Positions 6,930-11,932 of a DNA stretch of 11,932 nucleotides are shown here, piece after piece (positions within the stretch are counted from its first letter, which is position 1; every line of letters starts with the position of its first letter). The notes under the pieces were generated by a model, which made no database searches, was not told the DNA's origin, and saw nothing but the letters and a program-made list of their open reading frames with translations. The position numbers and the translations under genes are program-made. The stretch is from Clostridiales bacterium (lineage in GTDB: Bacteria > Bacillota > Clostridia > Lachnospirales > Lachnospiraceae), in NCBI GenBank assembly GCA_019423835.1, contig JAHZAR010000075.1, forward strand, positions 1,789 to 13,720. Reading direction: 5' to 3'.

Positions 6930-6974
6930 CCCCCTGACAGGTTTACATTTCTGTGCCCTGTCAGGGGGTGTTTT
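6930..6974 (+). terminator. rho-independent terminator after the small membrane protein gene
   Basis: CCCCCTGACAGG (6930-6941) and CCTGTCAGGGGG (6957-6968) form a perfect 12-bp GC-rich stem with a 15-base loop, followed by TGTTTTG. The T-run is on the plus-strand side only, so it ends the upstream plus-strand gene and not the convergent minus-strand gene beginning its 3' end at 7057. Confidence 0.8.
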
Positions 6975-7056
6975 GTGCGGACAGCCAGGCAGGCTTAAAA
7001 GGGCCCGTCCGAAAGATTCAAGGAGACTGGGGCAGTCCTGCATGGGTCTATGAAAG

Positions 7057-8124
7057 CTATACCATTGCTCTCAGCTCCCGGACAAACCCCTCGGCAGCCT
7101 CCCTCGGAGTTGCCCAGGATGTGACAAAACGGATGGCTGTGTGCGTTTCATCTGTCTTTCTTTCTGCGTTGGCTCCGTACAGAGTCATCAGCTTTTCAGC
7201 CAGACTGTCATCAACGATGGGGAAGAGCTGGTTTGAGGCAGAAGAGGACAAGAAGGAAATTCCACAATCCTCAAACCCCTTTCTCATGATCTGCGCAAGT
7301 TCGTTGGCATGGGCAGCCATTTCATAGAAAAGCCCGTCTGCAAAGAGCGTTTCAAACTGGATTCCCAACAGCCATCCCTTGGCCAGCATAGCGCCATTCT
7401 GTTTTATCATATAGCGAAAATCTTCCTTGATGGAATCATTGCGGATGACAAGCGCCTCGCCGAACAGGGCGCCGTTTTTTGTTCCTCCGATGTAGAAGGC
7501 GTCTGTCAGGTCAGCCAGATCTGCCATGGTCAGATCATTGACAGGACTTGTGAGGGCAGATCCGAGTCTGGCGCCGTCCAGGAAGAGATAGAGCCCTTTT
7601 GAACGGCAGAGATGGCTGAGCTCTTCCAGTTCTTTCTTCGTATACTGTGTTCCCAGCTCTGTTGTGTTGGAGATGTAGACCATTTTGGGCTGAACCATGT
7701 GCTCGTCCCTGTGAGCGGAGAGCGCCTTTTCGACGGCCCTGGCTGTCAGCCTGCCGTCCTCATCCGGGACAGCAATTACCTTGTGGCCGGAGGCCTCGAC
7801 GGCTCCTGTCTCATGGACGTTGATGTGCCCGGTGGAGACGGCGATCACAGCCTGGTATGGCCGGAGGGCTGCGTCAATGACAATCCGGTTGGTCTGTGTC
7901 CCCCCCACAAGAAAGTGGACATCCAGATCCGTGCGGATATCCGGATGGCTGTCTGGGACGGAGCCAGTGTGGCTGCACTCCCGGCAGATCAGCTCGGCTG
8001 CCTTTTGGCAGTGCTCATCCATCCCATAACCGGTGTGCTGAGTAAGATTTGTATTCATGAGCGCTTCCAGAATCCGCGGATGGGCGCCCTCACTGTAATC
8101 GTTTGTAAATCTGTGATGCTGCAT
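7057..8124 (-). CDS. PLP-dependent threonine aldolase / beta-eliminating lyase family enzyme
   Basis: This 355-residue cytoplasmic enzyme is fold-type I PLP and of the low-specificity L-threonine aldolase group (PF01212), whose members split L-threonine or allo-threonine into glycine and acetaldehyde. Visible landmarks are the N-terminal TNDYSEGAHPRIL entry motif (7-19), HFLVGGTQTN (70-79) for phosphate binding, Asp183 in LFLDGARLGS (the PLP-ring aspartate, plus Arg186) and the Schiff-base Lys216 in YIGGTKNGALFGE. The frame is open upstream to 8226, but ATG at 8124 is preferred. AGGAGG (8133-8138) lies eight bases before it, and family homology begins right there. Many clostridial members of this subfamily are annotated only as aminotransferase-fold enzymes, so the exact substrate is uncertain. 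It has its own promoter and no partner genes. Confidence 0.88.
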   Translation of the reverse strand: MQHHRFTNDYSEGAHPRILEALMNTNLTQHTGYGMDEHCQKAAELICRECSHTGSVPDSHPDIRTDLDVHFLVGGTQTNRIVIDAALRPYQAVIAVSTGHINVHETGAVEASGHKVIAVPDEDGRLTARAVEKALSAHRDEHMVQPKMVYISNTTELGTQYTKKELEELSHLCRSKGLYLFLDGARLGSALTSPVNDLTMADLADLTDAFYIGGTKNGALFGEALVIRNDSIKEDFRYMIKQNGAMLAKGWLLGIQFETLFADGLFYEMAAHANELAQIMRKGFEDCGISFLSSSASNQLFPIVDDSLAEKLMTLYGANAERKTDETHTAIRFVTSWATPREAAEGFVRELRAMV

Positions 8125-8199
8125 GGTTCGATCCTCCTGTTTTATAAATGTGCAGATCAGATATTTCTGTATACCGGCCGCGCTCTGCAGCCGGATCTG

Positions 8200-8219
8200 G
8201 GCAGAGCTTCTGCTCTGCC
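8200..8219 (-). promoter_or_regulatory. hairpin in the leader of the threonine-aldolase-family gene
   Basis: GGCAGAGC (8200-8207) and GCTCTGCC (8212-8219) form a perfect 8-bp stem with a tetraloop, in the ~110-base untranslated leader predicted from the promoter at 8244-8272. On the minus strand it is not followed by a T-run. On the plus strand it is followed by TTTT and would resemble a terminator, although no plus-strand gene ends there. Confidence 0.4.
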
Positions 8220-8243
8220 TTTTCATATGTCTGATTGTTTTCT

Positions 8244-8272
8244 ATTTTGAGCGATTGGCGGGGAGTTGTCAA
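8244..8272 (-). promoter_or_regulatory. promoter of the threonine-aldolase-family gene
   Basis: Read on the minus strand, a perfect TTGACA (8267-8272) and CAAAAT (8244-8249) are separated by 17 bases. Transcription would start near 8237, giving a leader of about 110 bases before the ATG at 8124. That is long enough to hold a regulatory structure. Confidence 0.6.
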
Positions 8273-8360
8273 GGCAAATGAAAGGGGGCGGGAGCAGAGG
8301 CCTGGGCCTGGCAGGCGTGGTGATGCCTGAACGGGGATCCTGACAGAGACAGCAGTCCCG

Positions 8361-9185
8361 CTATTCTGTTTTTATGGGTATTTCAATTTGAGTTATGTAA
8401 TCGTCCAGGGTATCAATGACAAGCTCATTGATGCCTTTTTCGTAGGCAAAGCCGTAAAACTGCAGGTTATGTTTTTCTGCGTAAGAGAGTATTTCTGCGT
8501 AGCGTTCGGACAGACGGTCCCAGTTTCCCCTGCAAAAAGCCCGCAGATATTTTCCTTTGGGCTGCACATGAAGCCCTTTCCGATATACAGGAAGCGGCAG
8601 TTCGATATAGAGAGCCGAATAGCTGCTAAGCCTGCCGCAATACAGGTTTTCGACCGGAAGAATCGCCCCGTAGGAAGCGTCATGTAAACGCCGCAGCTGA
8701 TATTTCTTTGTCTCTGCTATTACCATCTCCACCTCTTTTTCAAAAGGAGTATCCTGTGATGTGGGGATGGTCACCAGATAGTGTGATTCTGGCTTTTCAA
8801 TAATTAAACATTCAGAGATGTCCAGGCGGCGGATGTCAGACATATTCTGTCTCTTTTCATTCATAACTGCCTTCAGAGCCCTGAGATGCGATATGGTATT
8901 GTCCAGTTCTTTAATTTTACCAGCCAGCAGGCCTTCTAAAGATGAAGCGGAGCGATTTTTCAGAAAATCTTGTATCTCAGGGACAGAAACATTCAATTCG
9001 CGCAGCATAAGAATAGTTTCCAGCAAGGGACTCTGCTGAAAGCTGTAATACCGATAGCCGTTTTCCTTTATCATTGCGGGTTTCAGTATGCCTATTTCAT
9101 CATACCACATTAAGGTCTTTTTATTGATTTCATGCAGCTTTGCAAATTGTCCGATTGTAAACAGCTGATTCGTGTGAAAAAGCAT
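8361..9185 (-). CDS. MerR-family regulator with GyrI/BmrR-like effector domain
   Basis: This 274-residue transcription factor has an N-terminal MerR winged helix-turn-helix: FTIGQFAKLHEINKKTLMWY (9-28), then GILKPAMIKENGYRYYS (32-48). A dimerisation coiled coil follows at about 80-115. Residues about 125-272 form a GyrI-like/BmrR-type effector domain, ending in the typical DDYITQIEIPI. Such proteins sense lipophilic cations or other small molecules and activate a neighbouring drug or detoxification gene by untwisting a promoter with an over-long spacer. AAGGAGG (9193-9199) lies seven bases before the ATG. The gene is divergent from the GNAT gene, and the intergenic region carries both its own TATAAT box and a plus-strand MerR-type promoter. 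Family assignment is firm; the ligand is unknown. Confidence 0.92.
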   Translation of the reverse strand: MLFHTNQLFTIGQFAKLHEINKKTLMWYDEIGILKPAMIKENGYRYYSFQQSPLLETILMLRELNVSVPEIQDFLKNRSASSLEGLLAGKIKELDNTISHLRALKAVMNEKRQNMSDIRRLDISECLIIEKPESHYLVTIPTSQDTPFEKEVEMVIAETKKYQLRRLHDASYGAILPVENLYCGRLSSYSALYIELPLPVYRKGLHVQPKGKYLRAFCRGNWDRLSERYAEILSYAEKHNLQFYGFAYEKGINELVIDTLDDYITQIEIPIKTE

Positions 9186-9197
9186 TGAAAATCCTCC

Positions 9198-9228
9198 TTG
9201 ACTGGACAGTTACTGTACGGTTTATTAT
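9198..9228 (+). promoter_or_regulatory. MerR-type operator/promoter with 19-bp spacer
   Basis: TTGACT (9198-9203) and TATTAT (9223-9228) are separated by 19 bases, the over-long spacer typical of MerR-activated promoters. An imperfect dyad fills most of the spacer: ACAGT-T-ACTGT (9206-9216) with matching outer pairs at 9204/9218, 9202/9220 and 9201/9221. The layout copies the mer and bmr promoters. It overlaps the ribosome binding site and 5' region of the minus-strand MerR gene and fires to the right, toward the remnant at 9273 and the acetyltransferase gene. Confidence 0.6.
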
Positions 9229-9252
9229 AGATTATGACAGACAGCAAAGCAA
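9224..9252 (-). promoter_or_regulatory. promoter of the MerR-family gene
   Basis: On the minus strand a perfect TATAAT (9224-9229) lies 17 bases from TTGCTT (9247-9252). The -10 region coincides with that of the opposing plus-strand promoter, so binding of the regulator next to it would also affect its own expression. Confidence 0.5.
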
Positions 9253-9272
9253 GCAGAAAGGAGATGTTACGG

Positions 9273-9513
9273 GTGCATTTCTTACTGCTTTTGGCAGCAG
9301 CAGGATTAAAAACGCTTTTGTGCAGAGGGTTCGTATTAGGCACGGTGCTCCTGCTGTTTCGGGTAAAGGGCAGCCGCAGCTGTTTCGTCGGTTATCAGCG
9401 GCCTGATTCCTGAAGCAGCCGGATACCAGCATAGCTCAGAAACAGCCATACTGATTTTTATTGGCGGATTGATAATAACATGCTGTAAATGGCATAAGAA
9501 AGGAAAATCCTGT
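9273..9513 (+). pseudogene. possible frame-disrupted membrane-protein remnant
   Basis: AAAGGAG (9257-9263) is nine bases before GTG 9273, which opens a 46-codon frame with two hydrophobic stretches (HFLLLLAAAGLKTLL, then GFVLGTVLLLFRVK), ending in TGA at 9411-9413. In another frame, open from 9367, the sequence continues as AVSSVISGLIPEA and then ETAILIFIGGLIITCCKWHK, again a membrane helix with a basic end. A single frameshift around 9350-9410 would join them into a ~80-residue, three-helix protein. A weak likeness to ZIP-type metal transporters (GLIPEA-like motif next to a helix) is only an impression. The MerR-type promoter directly upstream suggests this was its regulated target. It could also be chance open sequence. 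Confidence 0.3.
9469..9498 (+). promoter_or_regulatory. candidate promoter for the GNAT gene
   Basis: TTGATA (9469-9474) and CATAAG (9493-9498) are separated by 18 bases; the -35 matches consensus at five of six and the -10 at four of six positions. It would start transcription near 9505, about 75 bases before the acetyltransferase ATG. This would make the gene independent of the MerR-type promoter. Confidence 0.35.
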
Positions 9514-9580
9514 TTTTTAAGACGGTATGGGGAGATGAAAAAAACTATCCTTGAAAACAGAGAAAGGGAGAACAGGCGGG

Positions 9581-10279
9581 ATGAGAGAACCGATTATATT
9601 AAGAGAATACCAGAAAACCGATCAGAAGGCACTGGAGAATGTGGTGCGGGAAGCGTGGAAATATGACTTTTTCTGCTCTCCTAAAACAGCAGCGAAAATG
9701 GCTGAAGTATATTTAAACAGCTGTCTTGCCAATCAGACCTTTACAAGGGTTGCAGAGATAGACGGCGTGCCTGCTGGCATTATCATGGGAAAAGATATCC
9801 AAAACCATAAGTGCCCCCTTGCCTTGCGTATAAGATGGTTAAAATCTGTCGTGTCGCTTTACATATCCAAAGAGGGGAGGGAGATCTCGAAAATATTTGA
9901 GTGCATACAGGGGATTGATAAAGAATTGCTTTCCTCCTGCAGTAAGGACTACAGAGGAGAGCTGGCATTTTTCGCTGTAAGCGGGAAATACCGCGGAAGA
10001 GGATTAGGGAGAAAATTATTCCAAACGGTGGTCGATTACATGCAGTCGAAAGGTATTTCTGAATTTTACCTGTTTACAGATACCAGCTGCAATTATCCCT
10101 TCTATGAACATTTAGGACTGACAAGACGCTGCGAGAAGAAACAGGCTATAGAGGTGAAAGGCGAAAAGAGCAATATGACTTTTTTTATCTATGATTGTCA
10201 AACAGGAGAAAAGGAGGAGAAAACCCGGACGATGCCGCCGGTTTCAAAGTCTCAGGACACTGCCTGCATGTCAGAATGA
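9581..10279 (+). CDS. GNAT family N-acetyltransferase
   Basis: This 232-residue protein is predicted to transfer an acetyl group from acetyl-CoA to an unidentified amine. The acetyl-CoA motif A is clear at 133-147 (VSGKYRGRGLGRKLF, with the R-G-R-G-L-G pyrophosphate loop at 138-143), preceded by the beta-4 strand ELAFFA. Motif B is visible in FYLFTDTSCNYPFYEHLGLT. The N-terminus (IILREYQKTDQKALENVVRE) is the usual GNAT entry. The start chosen is ATG 9581, with AAGGGAG at 9564-9570 ten bases upstream; a TTG at 9551 would extend the frame by ten residues but has no site. The fold should end near MTFFIYD (residues 199-205). A further ~27 polar residues follow, including TGEKEEKTRTMPPVSKSQDT, and look like a run-on tail. 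Its partner may be the divergent MerR regulator. Confidence 0.88.
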   Translation: MREPIILREYQKTDQKALENVVREAWKYDFFCSPKTAAKMAEVYLNSCLANQTFTRVAEIDGVPAGIIMGKDIQNHKCPLALRIRWLKSVVSLYISKEGREISKIFECIQGIDKELLSSCSKDYRGELAFFAVSGKYRGRGLGRKLFQTVVDYMQSKGISEFYLFTDTSCNYPFYEHLGLTRRCEKKQAIEVKGEKSNMTFFIYDCQTGEKEEKTRTMPPVSKSQDTACMSE

Positions 10280-10454
10280 GTGGCAAAAGAAAAACCGCGC
10301 AGCCGCCAGGCAGCCGGGACAGGCACAGGAGGGCATTCCTGAAGTGAGTCCATTGTCAGGGAGGTGCAAGAGGATAATAAATGGAGATACGAGGCCAACG
10401 CTTATTTTTTGGCTGTGCGCTGTTCTGTGCCAAAGCAGGCTTTGCTTAAATAAT

Positions 10455-10482
10455 AAGACAGCTCTGTTTAGAGAGTAAAAAT
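10455..10482 (+). promoter_or_regulatory. weak promoter candidate for the FMN-binding-fold gene
   Basis: AAGACA (10455-10460) and AAAAAT (10477-10482) have a 16-base spacer, each with four of six consensus bases. A short CTCT/AGAG dyad (10462-10465, 10470-10473) lies between them. The 221-base gap 10280-10500 holds no other gene or terminator that I can support. Confidence 0.25.
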
Positions 10483-10500
10483 ACACAGGGAGGATTTGTT

Positions 10501-10992
10501 ATGTTCAGAGAAATGCGCCGGAAAAGGCAGCTTCTTTCACAGGAAGATACTCAAAAAGTATTGTATCAGGGGACATCTGGAGTTTTGGCAGTATCAGGGG
10601 ATAACGATTATCCCTATGCTGTTCCGCTCAGCTATGTGTATGACGGACAAAAAATTTATTTCCACAGTGCTAAAAGCGGACACAAATTAGATTCCATTTC
10701 CAAAAATCCGAAAGCGTCTTTTTGTGTGATTGACAAGGATCAGATTGTTCCGGAGGAGTACACAACATATTTCAGAAGCGTCATTGTTTTTGGAACAATT
10801 CGTATTCTTCAGGATGAAGCAGAAAAAAGAGAGGCGATTGAAAAACTGGCAGCTAAATATGCGCCAGACGATACAGAAGAGAATCGTAAGAGAGCGATTG
10901 AACGGGAATGGAAGCCATTATGTATGCTGGAAATGATACCAGAACATATATCTGGAAAAGAGGCGATTGAGTTAGTGGAACATCATAAATAG
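10501..10992 (+). CDS. pyridoxamine 5'-phosphate oxidase-fold protein, Nim-like
   Basis: This 163-residue protein of the FMN-binding split-barrel superfamily resembles the group (Pyridox_ox_2) that includes NimA-type nitroimidazole reductases. The conserved block is complete: YPYAVPLSYVYDGQKIYFHS (37-56), then AKSGHKLDSI with His61 at the position of the active-site histidine of Nim proteins. The KNPKASFCV strand (69-77), VIVFGTIRIL (94-103) and a C-terminal HISGKEAI element follow. The N-terminal MRRKRQLLS is typical of the family. GGGAGGA (10488-10494) is six bases before ATG. Many family members are flavin or heme/F420-type redox proteins of unknown substrate, so nitroimidazole reduction is only one possibility. 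Length is normal for the family, with no defect seen. Confidence 0.9.
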   Translation: MFREMRRKRQLLSQEDTQKVLYQGTSGVLAVSGDNDYPYAVPLSYVYDGQKIYFHSAKSGHKLDSISKNPKASFCVIDKDQIVPEEYTTYFRSVIVFGTIRILQDEAEKREAIEKLAAKYAPDDTEENRKRAIEREWKPLCMLEMIPEHISGKEAIELVEHHK

Positions 10993-11290
10993 GCAACGAA
11001 ATATTTTTATTGGCCCTTCGGGGCATAGGCATTGTGCAGCAGGCCTGTGTGACACAAAACGCAGGTCTATTTGCATGTACGCCGGCAGCGCACGTTCCCA
11101 ATGGGTGCAGTCTCGAATCTGCACGGCAGGCTGAAAGAAAGGTCAGGAGTTATTCACAATAGAATACATATGGAAAAAACGGCCCGGAAGAACACTGTCC
11201 GATATGCCGGCTGTAAACCAAGAAAATGACGTCCTGAAAATACGGTATTTGAAGTGTGGGTGACTGCTATCCCGCGCAACAGCGGGTTGC
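10993..11290. other. ~300-base non-coding interval with several hairpins
   Basis: No gene with a ribosome binding site is visible. Structures include GCCC-TTC-GGGGC-type pairing near 11013-11024, the terminator-like stem 11042-11067, a GTGCAG/CTGCAC hairpin (11105-11110 with 11119-11124; 8-base loop) and CCCGC/GCGGG (11271-11275 with 11282-11286). The GTGCAG/CTGCAC loop, TCTCGAAT, superficially recalls a tRNA T-arm, but no cloverleaf fits around it. Confidence 0.4.
11042..11072 (+). terminator. probable terminator after the Nim-like gene
   Basis: GGCCTGTGT (11042-11050) pairs with ACGCAGGTC (11059-11067), nine pairs including two G-U, with an 8-base loop, followed by TATTT. It lies 50 bases after the stop codon. 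The stem is moderate and the T-run is broken by an A. Confidence 0.45.
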
Positions 11291-11319
11291 TTGTGAAAGG
11301 CTGCCGCAAAGATTATAAT
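11291..11319 (+). promoter_or_regulatory. promoter of the XRE/zinc-ribbon gene
   Basis: TTGTGA (11291-11296) and a perfect TATAAT (11314-11319) are separated by 17 bases. Transcription would begin near 11326, about 26 bases before the start codon. Confidence 0.65.
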
Positions 11320-11338
11320 AAATCATACCATAATCTTT
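11308..11338 (+). promoter_or_regulatory. inverted repeat overlapping the -10 box, candidate operator
   Basis: AAAGATTAT (11308-11316) is the exact reverse complement of ATAATCTTT (11330-11338), with centres 22 bases apart, about two helical turns. The left arm overlaps the TATAAT box (11314-11319), and the right arm ends directly before the AGGAGG ribosome binding site (11339-11344). This fits a dimer-binding operator for autorepression by the XRE protein encoded just downstream. In RNA the full repeat would be only partly transcribed, so a DNA role is more likely. Confidence 0.5.
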
Positions 11339-11351
11339 AGGAGGAACAGGC

Positions 11352-11795
11352 ATGGAAATACGAGACATTCTTAGAAATCTGCGCGAAAAAAATAATCTTA
11401 CGCAAGAACAGCTGGCAGAGCGTGTACAAGTCACCAGACAGGCGATCAGCCGCTGGGAAACCGGTGAAACACAGCCAAATACAGACACATTAATATTGTT
11501 ATCACGAATTTTTGACGTATCGATCAATACGCTTCTGGGTTCTCCGCGGCAGCTTGTCTGTCAATGCTGCGGAATGCCATTAAATGAAGACCGCCTGATA
11601 AGCCGTGAATCAGATGGGAGCTATAACGAAGATTACTGCAAATGGTGCTATGCTGATGGTGAGTTTGCTTATCAATCCAGAGAATCTTTGCTGGATTATC
11701 TGATTAAAAATATGACAAATCCAGATAACGCAGATGAGGAAACCAGACGTATTCAGTTTGACTCATACCTTTCACAGTTAAAACACTGGAAATAA
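11352..11795 (+). CDS. XRE-family regulator with C-terminal zinc ribbon
   Basis: This 147-residue DNA-binding protein has a Cro/CI-type helix-turn-helix at residues 5-60 (LREKNNLTQEQLAERVQVTR, then QAISRWETGETQPN) with the standard recognition-helix motif TRQAISRWE. It is followed by a putative zinc-binding domain with Cys70, Cys72, Cys73 (VCQCCGMPL) and Cys96/Cys99 (YCKWCYADGEF). This matches the Zn_ribbon_2-type domain often found in clostridial proteins of this kind. The C-terminal helix (ESLLDYLIKNM, then QFDSYLSQLKHW) completes the domain. AGGAGG (11339-11344) is seven bases before ATG. The promoter contains an inverted repeat that could be its own operator. The signal sensed is unknown; the second domain may bind metal structurally or as a sensor. 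Confidence 0.9.
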   Translation: MEIRDILRNLREKNNLTQEQLAERVQVTRQAISRWETGETQPNTDTLILLSRIFDVSINTLLGSPRQLVCQCCGMPLNEDRLISRESDGSYNEDYCKWCYADGEFAYQSRESLLDYLIKNMTNPDNADEETRRIQFDSYLSQLKHWK

Positions 11796-11835
11796 TTTTA
11801 TTTTCACAGACTGCAGCCTGCAGCAAGGTCAGCCG

Positions 11836-11932
11836 ATGCGAAAGCCGCCTGTAAGGACGTCTCAGGGTACTTTATCGTTCTACGACCACGGTAAGCAGGC
11901 ACAAATCGTCATTTCCGGCGCAGTGCGTTCCG
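11836..11932 (+). CDS. possible 5' part of a gene cut by the window end
   Basis: ATG 11836 opens 32 codons to the window edge (MRKPPVRTSQGTLSFYDHGK, then QAQIVISGAV). The only ribosome-binding-site-like sequence is a weak AAGG at 11825-11828. The minus strand also has open frames entering from the edge, for example one ending near 11882, so a gene 3' end on the opposite strand is an alternative. The base composition changes here relative to the preceding AT-rich gene. I do not recognise the product. Confidence 0.3.
   Translation, partial: MRKPPVRTSQGTLSFYDHGKQAQIVISGAVRS

Noticed and set aside
8125..8226. 34-residue N-terminal extension of the threonine-aldolase-family protein
   Set aside because: The AGGAGG site lies inside it, just before ATG 8124, and homology to the family starts at 8124.
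7612..8250. 212-codon plus-strand open frame opposite the threonine-aldolase-family gene
   Set aside because: It is antisense to a clear PLP enzyme whose catalytic motifs are intact; no ribosome binding site precedes it.
8280..8345. GC-rich block with CAGGC/GCCTG pairing as a terminator for the MerR gene
   Set aside because: The stem is only five pairs and no T-run follows on the minus strand.
11105..11124. tRNA T-arm-like hairpin
   Set aside because: The loop has eight bases and does not fit the T-loop pattern. No acceptor, D or anticodon arms can be built from the flanking sequence.
11101..11229. 42-codon plus-strand open frame in the non-coding interval
   Set aside because: No ribosome binding site precedes the ATG, composition is unremarkable and no known small protein is recognised.

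Overview
The window looks like a chromosomal segment of a Gram-positive anaerobe of the Clostridia, most likely Lachnospiraceae (Clostridium cluster XIVa). I base this on the protein types, strong AGGAGG-type ribosome binding sites, moderate GC content and the gene order CdaR/PucR-type regulator, ftsE, ftsX, M23 peptidase, S41 peptidase. No species-level assignment is possible from the sequence alone.

Left half (1-6200, + strand): a CdaR/PucR-family regulator (203-1291) is followed by a 319-base, strongly structured intergenic region. Then comes a compact cell-division and envelope cluster: ftsE (1611-2582, with an unusual ~90-residue basic tail), ftsX (2579-3487, overlapping ftsE by ATGA), a secreted coiled-coil M23 peptidase with a complete zinc site (3500-4699), and a membrane-anchored PDZ/S41 carboxyl-terminal processing protease (4824-6134), closed by a rho-independent terminator. 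The likely logic is that FtsEX on the membrane couples ATP hydrolysis to activation of the coiled-coil peptidoglycan hydrolase, while the Ctp protease processes or turns over an envelope substrate, possibly the hydrolase.

Middle (6200-8280): a self-contained unit with an extended -10 promoter, a 160-residue four-helix membrane protein of unknown function and a strong terminator. A PLP-dependent threonine-aldolase-family enzyme on the minus strand has its own TTGACA-type promoter and a ~110-base leader carrying a hairpin.

Right half (8360-11932): an accessory-looking mosaic of small adaptive genes. A BmrR-like MerR regulator (minus strand) faces a MerR-style promoter with a 19-bp spacer and an internal dyad on the plus strand. 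That promoter points to a short, apparently frame-disrupted membrane-protein remnant and then to a GNAT acetyltransferase. Next are a Nim-like FMN/pyridoxamine-oxidase-fold protein, about 300 bases of non-coding sequence with several hairpins, and a small XRE regulator fused to a zinc ribbon, whose TATAAT box lies inside a perfect 9-bp inverted repeat. The window ends in a possible truncated reading frame.

I see no rRNA, canonical tRNA, CRISPR array or intact insertion sequence. I do not find convincing evidence for a wholly new system. The best leads are the structured ftsE leader, the MerR operator facing a decayed gene, and the autoregulatory-looking XRE/zinc-ribbon locus.
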